Shown piece after piece: positions 44,556-54,248 of a stretch of DNA of 64,000 nucleotides. The position numbers were made by a program, and so were the translations under genes. This DNA is from an uncultured Oscillospiraceae bacterium (lineage in GTDB: Bacteria; Bacillota; Clostridia; Oscillospirales; Ruminococcaceae): contig CAJTVI010000001.1 of NCBI GenBank assembly GCA_910579545.1, positions 143,873 to 207,872 on the forward strand, in the 5' to 3' direction. Under the pieces are notes generated by a model. It searched no databases and was not told where the DNA came from. It saw only the letters and a list, made by a program, of their open reading frames with translations. Positions within the stretch are counted from its first letter, which is position 1. Every line of letters starts with the position of its first letter.

Positions 44556-44587
44556 AACCCCCGCCGGGGCAAGCCGCACCGGCGGTT
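44556..44587 (-). terminator. Possible terminator of polC
   Basis: CCGGCGGTT (44579-44587) can pair with AACC(CCC)GCCGG (44556-44567) with a bulge; on the minus strand GGGGGTTTTG follows. It overlaps the stop codon of polC, so termination efficiency is uncertain. Confidence 0.4.
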
Positions 44588-47500
44588 AAAAAAAGCTGAC
44601 CTGGCTTGTTTCGGGCAGATCGCCCAGCGCGCCCACCGCCCGCAGGCTCTCCATGACTGCGCTGGACACCCCGCTCTGCTGCTGCAGCTCCTCGGCCGAG
44701 AGGTACTGCTGCCCGGCAAAGGTGGCCTTTTCCAGCGCGTCGGCCGCGGCCTGGCCCACCCCCTTGAGGGCGGCAAAGGGCAGACGCACCCGGCCGTCCT
44801 CCAGCAGGTAGCGGCTGGCCCGGCTTTTGCCCAGCTCGATGGGCAAAAACTCGTATCCCCGGGCCAGCATTTCATTGACCAGCTGGAGGGAAACCTGGAT
44901 GTCCTCGTCCTTGGCCTTTTTTTCTTCCTTGAGCCGCGCATTGACCTGCGCCAAGTGCTGCTGGGCCACCTTTGGCCCGCCCACCGCGGCCTCATAGTCG
45001 ATGTCGTCGCCCCGCACCGTAAACCAGGTGGCGTAAAACGCCTGGGGATGGTAGACCTTGAACCACATCATGCGGATGGCCGCAATGAGGTAGGCCACCG
45101 CGTGGGCCTTGGGGAACATATACTTGATCTTGCGGCAGGATTCCATATACCATTCCGGCACGCCGCAGGCCCGCATGGCCTCCTCGGCCCCGGGGGGGAA
45201 GCCCCCCTTGGCCACCTTGCCCTTGCGGGTAAGCTCCATAATGTTGAAGGCAAGCTTTGGCTCCAGGCCCTTGTGCAAAAGGTAGGTCATGATGCTGTCG
45301 CGGCAGCCGATGACCTCCGAGATGGTGCAGGTGCCGCTTTTGATCAGGTCCTGAGCGTTGCCGTTCCAAACGTCGGTGCCGTGGGAAAGGCCAGAGATCT
45401 GCACAAGGTCGCCAAAGCTTTTGGGCTGGGCCTCCAGCAGCATCTGGCGCACAAAGGGGGTGCCCAGCTCCGGGATGCCAAAGGTGCCGGTCTGGCTGTC
45501 GATCTGCTCGGGGGTGACCCCCAGCGCCTTGGTGCTGGTCAGAAGGCTGATGACCTTGGGGTCGTTCATGGGCACCTCGGCCATCGGGATGCCGGTCATC
45601 TCCTCCAGGTACTTGTACATGGTGGGCACATCGTGGCCCAGCTCGTCCAGCTTTAAGAGGGTGTCGTGCAGGTACTTGAACTCAAAATGGGTGGTGAGCA
45701 CCCCTTTTTCCTTGTCGTCGGCCGGGTGCTGGATGGGGCAGAAGTCGTTGATGTCCAGATCCGAGGGCACCACCACCATGCCGCCGGGGTGCTGGCCGGT
45801 GGTGCGCTTGACCCCGGTGCAGCCGGCCGTGAGCCGGTTTTCCTCGGCCCGGTTGACTACCCTGCCCCGCTCCTCGAGGTATTTTTTGACATAGCCGTAG
45901 GCGGTTTTGTCCTGCAGACCCGAGACCGTGCCCGCCTTGAACACAAACTCCTTGCCAAACAGCTCCTCGGTATACCGGTGCACCTGGCTCTGGTATTCTC
46001 CCGAAAAGTTCAGGTCGATATCCGGCTCCTTGTCCCCGTCAAAGCCAAGGAAGGTCTCAAAGGGGATGTCGTGCCCGTCCACCATCATCCGGGCGCCGCA
46101 GGTGGGGCAGAGCTTGTCCGGCAGATCGAAGCCGTCGGCCACGCTGCCGTCGGTGATGAACTCGCTGTGTTTGCACTTGGGACAGAGGTAGTGGGGCGGC
46201 AGGCTGTTGACCTCCGAGATGCCGGAAAAATGCGCCACGGCGGAGGAGCCCACCGAGCCCCGGCTGCCCACCTGGTAGCCGTGCTCGTTGGAGTAGGCCA
46301 CCAACTTGACCGCGATCATATACAGCACCGCAAAACCGTGCCCGCAGATGGAATCCAGCTCCTTTTGCAGCCGCTGCTCCACCACCGGGGGCAGCGGGTC
46401 GCCATAGGCGGCCTTGGCGTGGGCCCAGGTGGCGGAGCGCAGCTGCTCCTCGGCCCCTTCCATCGAGGGGGGGTAGGTGCCCTTGGGGATGGCGCGCAGC
46501 CGGCCGTCCACCATGGCGGCGATCCTGCGCGGGTTTTCCACCACGATCTCGTAGGCCTTTTGGGGCGGCAGGTAGCTGAACTGGTCCAGCATGTCCTGGG
46601 TGGTGCGGTAAAAGAGGGGGGCCTGGTTGTCGGCGTCCTTAAAGCCTCTGCCCGCCTGCAAAACCGCGCGGTAGACCGCGTCCTCCGGGTCCTGGAAGTG
46701 CACGTCTCCGGTGGCCACCACCGGCTTGTGCAGCGCTTCGCCCAGGCGCAGCACGGTTTTGTTGAACTCCTGGATCTTTTCAACAGAGTCCACCTGCCCC
46801 TCTCGCAGCATAAACTCGTTGTTGCCCAGGGGCTGCACCTCGAGGAAATCGTAGTATTTTGCGATGCGGCAAAGCTCCTCAAAGCTCTGCCCGGCCACGA
46901 TGGCCCTGTAAAGCTCACCCGCTTCACAGGCGGAGCCCACCAGCAGCCCCTCGCGGTATTGGTCCAGCAGGCTGCGGGGCACCCGGGGCTTATTAAAGAA
47001 ATAGCGGACATGCGCCTCGCTTACGATCTTGTACAGGTTTTTAAGGCCCACCTGGTTTTTGACCAGCAGGATCAGATGATAGTATTTCTTTTTGAGCACC
47101 TCCTGGTTGCCGCCAAGGCCGGTGTTGATCTGCCCGGTGCGCAGGATGCCCTTTTGGGCAAGGTCGGCCAGCATTTTGCAGAAGATGCGCCCCAAAGCCG
47201 CGGCGTCGTCCACCGCGCGGTGGTGGCGGAAGGGCTCGATTTCCAGGTGTTTGTTGATGGTGTCCAGCTTATAGTTGCGCAGGCCGGGATACATGGCCTG
47301 CGCCATGGGCAGGGTGTCGATGTAGGGGTTTTCGAGCGGCAGGCCGGCGCTTTGGGCCGCGGCGCGCAGAAAGCGCATGTCAAAGCCGTGGGCGTTGTGG
47401 GCCACCAGCACCCGGCCGCCCGCAAAGGCCAAAAACTGCCGCAGCGCCTCGGCCGGCGCGGGGGCGTTTGCCACCATGACGTCGGTGATGCCGGTCAGCT

Positions 47501-48866
47501 CGGTGATCCTGGCCGGGATGGGCTTGCCGGGGTTTACAAAGCAGCCAAAGGTATCGGCGATTTCGCCGTTTTTTACCAGCACCGCGCCGATTTCGGTCAG
47601 CGCCTCGCTGGCCGGGTCCAGGCCGGTGGTCTCGGTGTCGAAGACCACGAACTCGCCCGAGAGATCGCCCTCTGCCGCGCCATAAACCACCGGCACCATA
47701 TCGTCCACAAAATAGGCCTCGCAGCCATAGATCAGCTTAAAATCCGGGTCCTTTTTGTGGATGGCGTCCGCCGCCAGCATCGCCTCGGGAAAGCCCTGGC
47801 AGACCCCGTGGTCGGTAATGGCCACCGCACGGTGGCCCATGCGGTGGGCGGTGCGCACGATGCCGCCGGGGTCGCACAGGCCGTCCATGCTGGACTGCTT
47901 GGTGTGCAGGTGCAGCTCGATGCGCTTTTGGGGCGCGTCGTCGGTGCGGCGCGCGCGCTCCACCTCCAGCACGTCGTAGGGGTACAGCACGTAGTCGTGC
48001 TCGTATTTGTCGTAGGTAAAATCGCCCCGTACTACCAGGGTGGCGCCGTTTTGCAGCTCCTCCCAGCGGGAAGGGTCCTCGTTTTCGGCACAGCGGATCT
48101 TGAGGCAGGCCGAGCCGGTGTAATCGGTGACCGAAACAAGGCAGCTTTTGCGGAAGCTGCCCTTGACCTCGCTGGAAAACACGTCGCCCCAAACGGTCAC
48201 CTTGCCGCTCTCGGGGCCAAGCTGACCCAGCGGGGTGAGGGCGCCGGGCTTAAAGGCCTTGCCGTACACCAGCCGGGCGGGGGTATCGGTGAGCGGCAGG
48301 CCGGGGATCTTGAGGGCGGGGGCGGCCTTTTTTTGCTCAAACTGCGCGGCGGGGGCCTTTTGCCGGATGTGGGCCTCCCACTCCTTTTGCGGCATCGCCT
48401 TTCCGCTTGCCAGCACCACCTCCGGCTTTGTGCCGGTGCGCCCGGCGATGCGGGCGGCCAGCCGCTCGGGAAACTCCAGCTCCTCCAGCAGCTCCTTGCC
48501 GGCGGCAATGTGCAGGGTGAGCCGGCCGTCCTTGAGTTCCATGCCGGCCCGGTCCAGAAAGCCGTTGACCGGCAGGCCCTCCTCCCGCAGCTCGAAAATC
48601 AGGTCGCGCACGGCCTGCTCGGTAAGGCTTTCAAAGGGGAAGAGGTTTTGCACCCGCACCGTAAAGCCCGCAAACAGCCCGGCCAGCGAGGCGCAAAGCC
48701 GCCCGCACAGCGCGCCGTCCAGCGGCTGGGCACTGCGCAGGCTGATGATGGCTTTTTGGCTTTGGCGCAGCAGTTCCACCCGCTCCACCAACACCCCGGC
48801 AAAGCCTTGGGCAAAGGTTTCGTCGGCGCAAAACTGCGGCCACAGCTGGGTAACAAGCGGTTTCAA
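44586..48866 (-). CDS. polC: DNA polymerase III subunit alpha, Gram-positive PolC type
   Basis: A 1426-residue replicative polymerase, of normal PolC length. Domains in order: N-terminal region, OB-fold (KVTVWGDVFSSEVKGSF near 222), PHP domain start (ELHLHTKQSSMDGL near 319), and an inserted 3'-5' proofreading exonuclease (VVFDTETTGLDPASE near 410; Asp/Glu of motif I present; HNAHGFDMRFL motif II). The polymerase core has PDIDLNFSGEYQ with catalytic Asp pair, and a zinc-finger CPKCKHSEFITDG...LCPTCGARM. It is the most downstream gene of the rseP-ispG-polC group. Confidence 0.98.
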   Translation of the reverse strand: MKPLVTQLWPQFCADETFAQGFAGVLVERVELLRQSQKAIISLRSAQPLDGALCGRLCASLAGLFAGFTVRVQNLFPFESLTEQAVRDLIFELREEGLPVNGFLDRAGMELKDGRLTLHIAAGKELLEELEFPERLAARIAGRTGTKPEVVLASGKAMPQKEWEAHIRQKAPAAQFEQKKAAPALKIPGLPLTDTPARLVYGKAFKPGALTPLGQLGPESGKVTVWGDVFSSEVKGSFRKSCLVSVTDYTGSACLKIRCAENEDPSRWEELQNGATLVVRGDFTYDKYEHDYVLYPYDVLEVERARRTDDAPQKRIELHLHTKQSSMDGLCDPGGIVRTAHRMGHRAVAITDHGVCQGFPEAMLAADAIHKKDPDFKLIYGCEAYFVDDMVPVVYGAAEGDLSGEFVVFDTETTGLDPASEALTEIGAVLVKNGEIADTFGCFVNPGKPIPARITELTGITDVMVANAPAPAEALRQFLAFAGGRVLVAHNAHGFDMRFLRAAAQSAGLPLENPYIDTLPMAQAMYPGLRNYKLDTINKHLEIEPFRHHRAVDDAAALGRIFCKMLADLAQKGILRTGQINTGLGGNQEVLKKKYYHLILLVKNQVGLKNLYKIVSEAHVRYFFNKPRVPRSLLDQYREGLLVGSACEAGELYRAIVAGQSFEELCRIAKYYDFLEVQPLGNNEFMLREGQVDSVEKIQEFNKTVLRLGEALHKPVVATGDVHFQDPEDAVYRAVLQAGRGFKDADNQAPLFYRTTQDMLDQFSYLPPQKAYEIVVENPRRIAAMVDGRLRAIPKGTYPPSMEGAEEQLRSATWAHAKAAYGDPLPPVVEQRLQKELDSICGHGFAVLYMIAVKLVAYSNEHGYQVGSRGSVGSSAVAHFSGISEVNSLPPHYLCPKCKHSEFITDGSVADGFDLPDKLCPTCGARMMVDGHDIPFETFLGFDGDKEPDIDLNFSGEYQSQVHRYTEELFGKEFVFKAGTVSGLQDKTAYGYVKKYLEERGRVVNRAEENRLTAGCTGVKRTTGQHPGGMVVVPSDLDINDFCPIQHPADDKEKGVLTTHFEFKYLHDTLLKLDELGHDVPTMYKYLEEMTGIPMAEVPMNDPKVISLLTSTKALGVTPEQIDSQTGTFGIPELGTPFVRQMLLEAQPKSFGDLVQISGLSHGTDVWNGNAQDLIKSGTCTISEVIGCRDSIMTYLLHKGLEPKLAFNIMELTRKGKVAKGGFPPGAEEAMRACGVPEWYMESCRKIKYMFPKAHAVAYLIAAIRMMWFKVYHPQAFYATWFTVRGDDIDYEAAVGGPKVAQQHLAQVNARLKEEKKAKDEDIQVSLQLVNEMLARGYEFLPIELGKSRASRYLLEDGRVRLPFAALKGVGQAAADALEKATFAGQQYLSAEELQQQSGVSSAVMESLRAVGALGDLPETSQVSFF

Positions 48867-49023
48867 GGCAGGTACGGCTCCTTTGCTTTTTTTATAAATT
48901 GGGGGACGGATTTTTTGGGGACGGCCTTTGGAAAGGCGGCGCGGGCCGCCCGCCCGGCGGCTTTTGGGGATGCCGCGGCTGGATCTGCTGCGGCGGGGCG
49001 GCTTTTGGAGACTGCCGCCTTTA

Positions 49024-50070
49024 TCAAGGCAGCTTATGTACCTCGTCCACCAGCTGGCCCACGATGTCGCCCCGCAGCATGCGCACCTGCTGCCCCTTGA
49101 TAAAGAGCAGCGCCTCGCCCTTGCCGCCGGCGATGCCGATGTCGGCCTCCCGGGCCTCGCCCGGGCCGTTGACCACGCAGCCCATTACCGCCACCTTGAC
49201 CGGCTTTGGGTAGCCCGCCAGCCGCCGCTCCACCTCGTTTGCGATCTGGGCCACCGGGATGTTGGTGCGCCCGCAGGTGGGGCAGCTGATGATCTCGGGC
49301 CCCGGCACCGGGTGCCCGGCCGCCCGCAGGATGTCAAAGCCGGCCCGCACCTCCTGCTCGGGCTCGTCGGTCAAAGAGACCCGCAGGGTGTCGCCGATGC
49401 CCTCGAGCAGCAGCCCGCCGATGCCCATGCCGGATTTGATCAGCCCCATGCGCAGGGTGCCGGCCTCGGTGACCCCCACATGCAGCGGGTAATCGCACCG
49501 GGCGCTGAGCAGCCGGTAGGCCGCCAGCATGGTGGGCACATGGCTGGATTTGATCGAGATGACTATGTTGGTAAAATCGTGTTTTTCCAAAAGGCGCACA
49601 TGGTAAAGCGCGCTTTCCACCAGCGCCTCGGGGGTGGGCGCGCCGTATTTTGCAAGGATCTCCTTTTCGAGGCTGCCGGCATTGACCCCGATGCGGATGG
49701 GGATGTTTTGGGCGCTGCAGGCGTTTGCCACCTCCCGCACATGCTCGTCCGCCCCGATGTTGCCGGGATTGATCCGGATCTTGTCCGCCCCGGCCGCCAC
49801 GCAGGCCAGGGCGATTCGCCAGTCAAAATGGATGTCCGCCACAAAGGGCAGGCCGCACGCCTTTTTGACCGTTTCGACCAGCGGGACGTCCGCAAGGCTG
49901 GGCACGCTGGCCCGCAGGATCTGGCAGCCGGCCGCCGCCACCCGCTTGGCCTGGGCGGCGTTGCCGGCAAGGTCCCCGGCCGGGACGTTGAGCATGGTCT
50001 GCACCGCCACCGGGCGCCCGCCGCCGATGGTGAGCGAACCTATTTTGACCTCGCGCGTTTTTTTGGGCAT
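49024..50070 (-). CDS. ispG: 4-hydroxy-3-methylbut-2-enyl diphosphate synthase (flavodoxin/ferredoxin), IspG
   Basis: A 348-residue [4Fe-4S] enzyme of the MEP isoprenoid pathway that converts MEcPP to HMBPP. The N-terminal TIM barrel begins VKIGSLTIGGGRPVAVQTML. The three iron-sulfur Cys are in ISCPTCGRTNIPV near residue 260 (two) and VMGCVVNGPGEA near 305 (one). The final Glu of the cluster set is in NGPGEAREAD. It follows rseP in the pyrH-to-polC cluster and shares the pathway with dxr four genes upstream. Confidence 0.97.
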   Translation of the reverse strand: MPKKTREVKIGSLTIGGGRPVAVQTMLNVPAGDLAGNAAQAKRVAAAGCQILRASVPSLADVPLVETVKKACGLPFVADIHFDWRIALACVAAGADKIRINPGNIGADEHVREVANACSAQNIPIRIGVNAGSLEKEILAKYGAPTPEALVESALYHVRLLEKHDFTNIVISIKSSHVPTMLAAYRLLSARCDYPLHVGVTEAGTLRMGLIKSGMGIGGLLLEGIGDTLRVSLTDEPEQEVRAGFDILRAAGHPVPGPEIISCPTCGRTNIPVAQIANEVERRLAGYPKPVKVAVMGCVVNGPGEAREADIGIAGGKGEALLFIKGQQVRMLRGDIVGQLVDEVHKLP

Positions 50071-50127
50071 GGGGTTTTCCCTCCTGTTTTTGCGTCCGTT
50101 TTCGTTTACAGGTCCCGCTTTCTGCCC

Positions 50128-51213
50128 TTAAAACCCGGGCAGCAGCCGCAGGATATCGTTAAAGGTGGCAAAGGCGATGAGGCCGAGCAGGCAGGCCATG
50201 CCCAGCGCGTTGATGGCGATCTCCACCTTTTGGGGCACCGGCCGGCGGATGACCGCCTCCACCCCCAGCAGCACCAGCCGGCCGCCGTCCAGCGCGGGGA
50301 AGGGCAGCAGGTTAAAGATGCCCAGGTTGACCGTGAGCAGCGCCAGCAGGTTGAGCAGCTGGTCGGCCCCCATGCGCACGGCCTGGCCAATAACGCTGAC
50401 GATGCCCACCGGGCCGGACAGTTCGTTGACGCTCACATGCCCCGTGACCACATCCGCCAGCGACATAAACACCAGCCGCATATAGTAAACCACCCAGCTG
50501 CCCGCCTCCCGCAGCACGTTCCAGACGGTTTTTTTGACCGTGTACACCTTAAAGCCCACCTGCATTACCGTCTGGCCGTTTTGCTGCACCGTGTCAAACT
50601 GCACGCCGGGCAGTTCGACCACCTTGCCGTCCCGCCGCACGGTAAAATCGGCGGTGTAGTTTTTGCTGCGCTGCAACTCGTACAGGATGTCGTTTGCCAC
50701 AAAGCAGTGCCGGCCGTTGACCGCCAGGATGGTATCCCCCTCGGCAAGGCCGGTTTGCTGGCAGAGCGCGTTTGGCGAAAACTCACAGATGGTTTTGCTG
50801 GTAATGGCGTCGTCGCCGCCGATCAGCACCAGCATGACAAGATAGCCAAGGATCAGGTTCATCACCGCGCCGGCCGCGATCACCACCATCCGCTTCCAGA
50901 TGGCTACCTCCCCAAAGGGCAGCCCGGTTTTTTGCTGGGGGGGCACCGGCGGCGCCGGGGCCTCCCCCTCCCTGGGCTCGGCATCCTCCTCGCCGTCCTC
51001 CCCTTCCATGCTTACAAACCCGCCGATGGGCAGCAGCCGGACGCTGTACTGGGTGCCCTTGTGCACCTTTTTCCAGAGGGCCGGGCCCATGCCGATGGAA
51101 AACTCGTTAACCTGGATCCCGCTTTTTTTTGCGGTAAAAAAGTGCCCCAGTTCGTGAAAAAAGATCACAAACCCAAACACTAAGACCGAGGCCAGGATGG
51201 TCAGAAGAGACAT
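50128..51213 (-). CDS. rseP: RIP metalloprotease RseP (site-2 protease)
   Basis: A 361-residue intramembrane zinc protease that cleaves anti-sigma factors and signal peptides. HEXXH is in VIFFHELGHFFTAKK (His20, Glu21, His24). The LDG motif LLPFPALDGGRLVLL near residue 290 supplies the third ligand. A PDZ domain lies between (about residues 130-220). An acidic, Pro-rich insertion of about 40 residues between the first and second helices (EGEDGEEDAEPREGEAPAPPV) is longer than in many homologues. Downstream of dxr and upstream of ispG. Confidence 0.96.
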   Translation of the reverse strand: MSLLTILASVLVFGFVIFFHELGHFFTAKKSGIQVNEFSIGMGPALWKKVHKGTQYSVRLLPIGGFVSMEGEDGEEDAEPREGEAPAPPVPPQQKTGLPFGEVAIWKRMVVIAAGAVMNLILGYLVMLVLIGGDDAITSKTICEFSPNALCQQTGLAEGDTILAVNGRHCFVANDILYELQRSKNYTADFTVRRDGKVVELPGVQFDTVQQNGQTVMQVGFKVYTVKKTVWNVLREAGSWVVYYMRLVFMSLADVVTGHVSVNELSGPVGIVSVIGQAVRMGADQLLNLLALLTVNLGIFNLLPFPALDGGRLVLLGVEAVIRRPVPQKVEIAINALGMACLLGLIAFATFNDILRLLPGF

Positions 51214-51338
51214 AGCGGTTTCTCACTTTCCAAAAGAGAAGATTTGCCCCAATGGGGAAACACGGCAAATGCCGGGCCGCGCGGCAGGACGGCCCCACAG
51301 TTTTGCCTGCTGCAAAAAGCCTGACAAGGGTATATGCT

Positions 51339-52490
51339 TTACAGATGATCCCGCACAAAGGCGCGGGCCATCCGGTCGCACTCGCAGACGTCCTTGAGGG
51401 TATAGCCGCCGCCAAAGCGGTCGCTGTCCACCGCCGCCTCCACCAGCCGGCCGATCTCCAAAAAGTCGATCTCGTCCCGCAAAAACAGGGCCACCGCCTC
51501 CTCGTTGGCGCCGTTGGCGGCGCAGGGGGCAAGCCCGCCCTTGGCAATGGCCTTTTTGCAGGCGGCAAGGCAGCGGAAGGTCTCCTCGTCCGCCGTATCA
51601 AAGGTCAGCGGGCCAAGGCGGGTAAAGTCCAGTTCGGGGGCGGGGCCGGGCAGCCGGTCCGGCCAGGTGAGGGCGTACTGGATGGGGATGCGCATGTCCG
51701 GCACGCCCAGCTGCGCGATGACCGAGTGGTCGGCATACTGCACCATCGAGTGGATGATGCTCTGGCGCTGCACCACGATCTGGATCTTTTCGGGCGGCAG
51801 GCCGAAAAGCCAGACCGCCTCGATCAGTTCAAGGCCCTTGTTCATCAGGGTAGCAGAGTCGATGGTGATCTTATTCCCCATGCTCCAGTTGGGATGCTTG
51901 AGGGCGTCCGCCCGGGTCTTGCCGGCCAGCTGCTCCCGCTTCAGGCCAAAAAAGGGCCCGCCCGAGGCGGTAAGCAGGATCTTTTCCAGCCGCCGCGCCG
52001 AGGGGGCGTCCTGCAGGCACTGGAAGATGGCCGAGTGCTCGCTGTCTACCGGCAGCAGCCGCGCGCCGTGCCTGCGGGCGGCGTCCAGTACCAGCTGCCC
52101 GCCGGTAACAAGGCTCTCCTTGTTGGCAAGGGCCACATTGTGCCCGGCCTCGAGGGCGGCCAAAGTGGCGCCCAGCCCGGCAATGCCCACCACCGCGTTG
52201 AGCACGGTGCCGGCGTCCGGCAGCCGCGCCATCTCCTCGATGCCCTGCGCCCCGCACAGCACGCGGGGCGCGCCCGGTACGCCGCAAAGCCTGTTTTGCA
52301 GTGCCCGGCAGGCGTCCTCGTTTGCCAGGGCCACCGTTTGGGGGCGGAATTCGGCGATCTGCTTTTGCAGCAGTTCAAGGTTGGAGCCGGCGGCAAGGCC
52401 GGCCACCTCGTACCCCTGCGCCCGGATGACCTCCAGGCTCTGGGTGCCGATCGAGCCGGTGGAGCCTAAAAGGGTGATGCGTTTTTTCAT
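51339..52490 (-). CDS. dxr: 1-deoxy-D-xylulose 5-phosphate reductoisomerase
   Basis: A 383-residue NADPH-dependent enzyme, the committed step of the MEP pathway. The NADPH-binding motif LGSTGSIGTQSLEVI is at residues 8-22. The catalytic loop ASGGPFFGLKREQLAGKTRADALKHPNWSMGNKITIDSATLMNKGLE spans residues ~186-230, with the metal-binding Asp and Glu residues in place. Length is standard. Located between cdsA and rseP, with the usual gene order. Confidence 0.97.
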   Translation of the reverse strand: MKKRITLLGSTGSIGTQSLEVIRAQGYEVAGLAAGSNLELLQKQIAEFRPQTVALANEDACRALQNRLCGVPGAPRVLCGAQGIEEMARLPDAGTVLNAVVGIAGLGATLAALEAGHNVALANKESLVTGGQLVLDAARRHGARLLPVDSEHSAIFQCLQDAPSARRLEKILLTASGGPFFGLKREQLAGKTRADALKHPNWSMGNKITIDSATLMNKGLELIEAVWLFGLPPEKIQIVVQRQSIIHSMVQYADHSVIAQLGVPDMRIPIQYALTWPDRLPGPAPELDFTRLGPLTFDTADEETFRCLAACKKAIAKGGLAPCAANGANEEAVALFLRDEIDFLEIGRLVEAAVDSDRFGGGYTLKDVCECDRMARAFVRDHL

Positions 52491-52513
52491 AGCGATCCAT
52501 CCTTATCGTATGT

Positions 52514-53380
52514 TCAGCTGCGGAAATGGTAGAACACAAAGGTGAGCACGATGGTTACAAAGGGCGCGATGAACATCACGCTGTCGAACCGGTCCAGGAT
52601 GCCGCCGTGCCCGGGGAAGATGGTGCCATAGTCCTTTACACCGCACTGCCGCTTGACCGCCGAGGCAAAGAGGTCGCCCAGGATGCCCAGCACCGAGGCG
52701 ACCGCCGCCAGCAGGGCCAGGATGACGTAGAGCAGCACCCCTGCCCGGCTTTTGGTAAAAATATCCAGCCGCTGGGAAACGGCGGTGTACACGGCGGTGA
52801 GGGCCAGCCCCAGGGCCACGCTGCCCAACACGCCGCCCACGGCCCCCTCCACCGTTTTGTTGGGGCTTACCACCGGGGCCAGCTTGTGTTTGCCGAACAA
52901 CCGGCCCGCAAAGTAGGCCGCCGTGTCGCCGCCCCAGGCAAAGCAGAGGATGAGCAGGATAAAATAGACCGCGTCGCCCTGGTACTGCTCGGAGGGCAGC
53001 AGCCGTTTGAGGTAGATCAGCGAGTAAAAGCAGAGCAGGATCACTCCGCTGAAAAACACCAGCCCCCCTAACTTGACAAACTCCACCCGGCCGTGCTGCA
53101 AAATCACATACACGCACAGGTAGAGCGCAAACAAAAAGGCAAGGGGCAGCACCGCCGCCCGCACCCGCAGCGAGTTGGACAGCATGATGAGCAGGGTAAA
53201 GGGCACAAAGGGCAGGTAGATCCCCCACCGGCCCCGCAGCCCCATGGCGCTGTACACCTCGTGGATGGCCAGGATGCAGATGGCCGAAACCACGATGTCG
53301 AACAGGATGGTATCGAACAGGCACAGCAGCCCGGCCAGCAGCACCAGCCCCACGGCCGCCGTGATGATACGAGTCTTCAT
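52514..53380 (-). CDS. cdsA: Phosphatidate cytidylyltransferase
   Basis: A 288-residue polytopic enzyme making CDP-diacylglycerol from phosphatidate and CTP. It has about eight hydrophobic helices. The C-terminal signature AVKRQCGVKDYGTIFPGHGGILDRFDS near residue 236 is intact, as is the preceding GRLFGKHKLAPVVSPNKTVEG stretch near 165. Between uppS and dxr in the cluster; 24 bases from each neighbour. Confidence 0.96.
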   Translation of the reverse strand: MKTRIITAAVGLVLLAGLLCLFDTILFDIVVSAICILAIHEVYSAMGLRGRWGIYLPFVPFTLLIMLSNSLRVRAAVLPLAFLFALYLCVYVILQHGRVEFVKLGGLVFFSGVILLCFYSLIYLKRLLPSEQYQGDAVYFILLILCFAWGGDTAAYFAGRLFGKHKLAPVVSPNKTVEGAVGGVLGSVALGLALTAVYTAVSQRLDIFTKSRAGVLLYVILALLAAVASVLGILGDLFASAVKRQCGVKDYGTIFPGHGGILDRFDSVMFIAPFVTIVLTFVFYHFRS

Positions 53381-53404
53381 TGCGTTTGCACCTCCCCTGC
53401 CGGG

Positions 53405-54118
53405 TCAAAGGCCGCCAAAGCGGCGGCTGCGATGGTTGAATTCCTCAATGGCGGCGTCCAGGTCCTGCCGGGTAAAGTCCGGCCAGAGGACGTCCGAATC
53501 GATAAACTCCGCGTAGGCGCTCTGCCAGAGCAGGAAGTTGGACAGCCGCTTTTCCCCGCTGGGCCGCAGGATAAAATCCGGGTCCTTCTGGCCGTGGGTG
53601 TACAGCTCGCCGGCAAACGCCTCCTCGGTGATTTCCTCCGGCGCAAGCGCGCCCTCCCTGACCTTTTGGGCCAGCCGCCGCGCCGCCCGCAAAATCTCCT
53701 GCCGGCCGCCGTAGTTTACCGCGATGTTGAGGGTCATGCCGGTATTATGGGCGGTTTTTTGCTCGATCTCATCCATCAGCTTCTGGTGCTCGGGCGCAAG
53801 GGCCGTGCGGTCGCCCAAAAAGACCACCCGGTTGTTCTCCTTTTGGTAGTCGAAGGCCTTGACGAGGTATTCGCCAAACAGGCGCATGATCGCGCTGACC
53901 TCCTCGAGCGGGCGGCGCCAGTTCTCGGTGGAAAAGGCGTAAAAGGTGACCGACTGCACCAAAAGTTCGTTGCAGTAGCGGGTAATGTCCTGAAATACCT
54001 CCGCCCCGCGCTTATGCCCCGCGGTGCGCGGCAGCCCCCGCCGCTTTGCCCAGCGGCCGTTGCCGTCCATGATCACGCCGATGCTAAGCCCCTCGGCAAA
54101 ACCGGCCGGATGCTCCAT
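53405..54118 (-). CDS. uppS: Undecaprenyl diphosphate synthase (cis-prenyltransferase)
   Basis: A 237-residue enzyme that builds the C55 lipid carrier for cell-wall synthesis. The catalytic VIMDGNGRWAKRRGLPRTAGHKRGAE motif is at residues 14-39, with the essential Asp. FYAFSTENWRRPLEEV near 66 and the C-terminal DFILRPSGEKRLSNFLLWQSAYAEF near 185 are conserved. The ATG at 54118 follows GGAGGAG; the frame to 54148 is not needed. Downstream of frr in the pyrH cluster. Confidence 0.96.
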   Translation of the reverse strand: MEHPAGFAEGLSIGVIMDGNGRWAKRRGLPRTAGHKRGAEVFQDITRYCNELLVQSVTFYAFSTENWRRPLEEVSAIMRLFGEYLVKAFDYQKENNRVVFLGDRTALAPEHQKLMDEIEQKTAHNTGMTLNIAVNYGGRQEILRAARRLAQKVREGALAPEEITEEAFAGELYTHGQKDPDFILRPSGEKRLSNFLLWQSAYAEFIDSDVLWPDFTRQDLDAAIEEFNHRSRRFGGL

Positions 54119-54248
54119 GCTCTCTCCTCCAAAAGCTGTGCCGCGCACAAAACCATGCGCGGCACATATTACGCCTGCAGCTTACCCGCCCGCCGCCCGG
54201 CGGCGCCGCGCAAAAACGCGGCAAAACGCCGGCAGGGGCGGCAGCCGG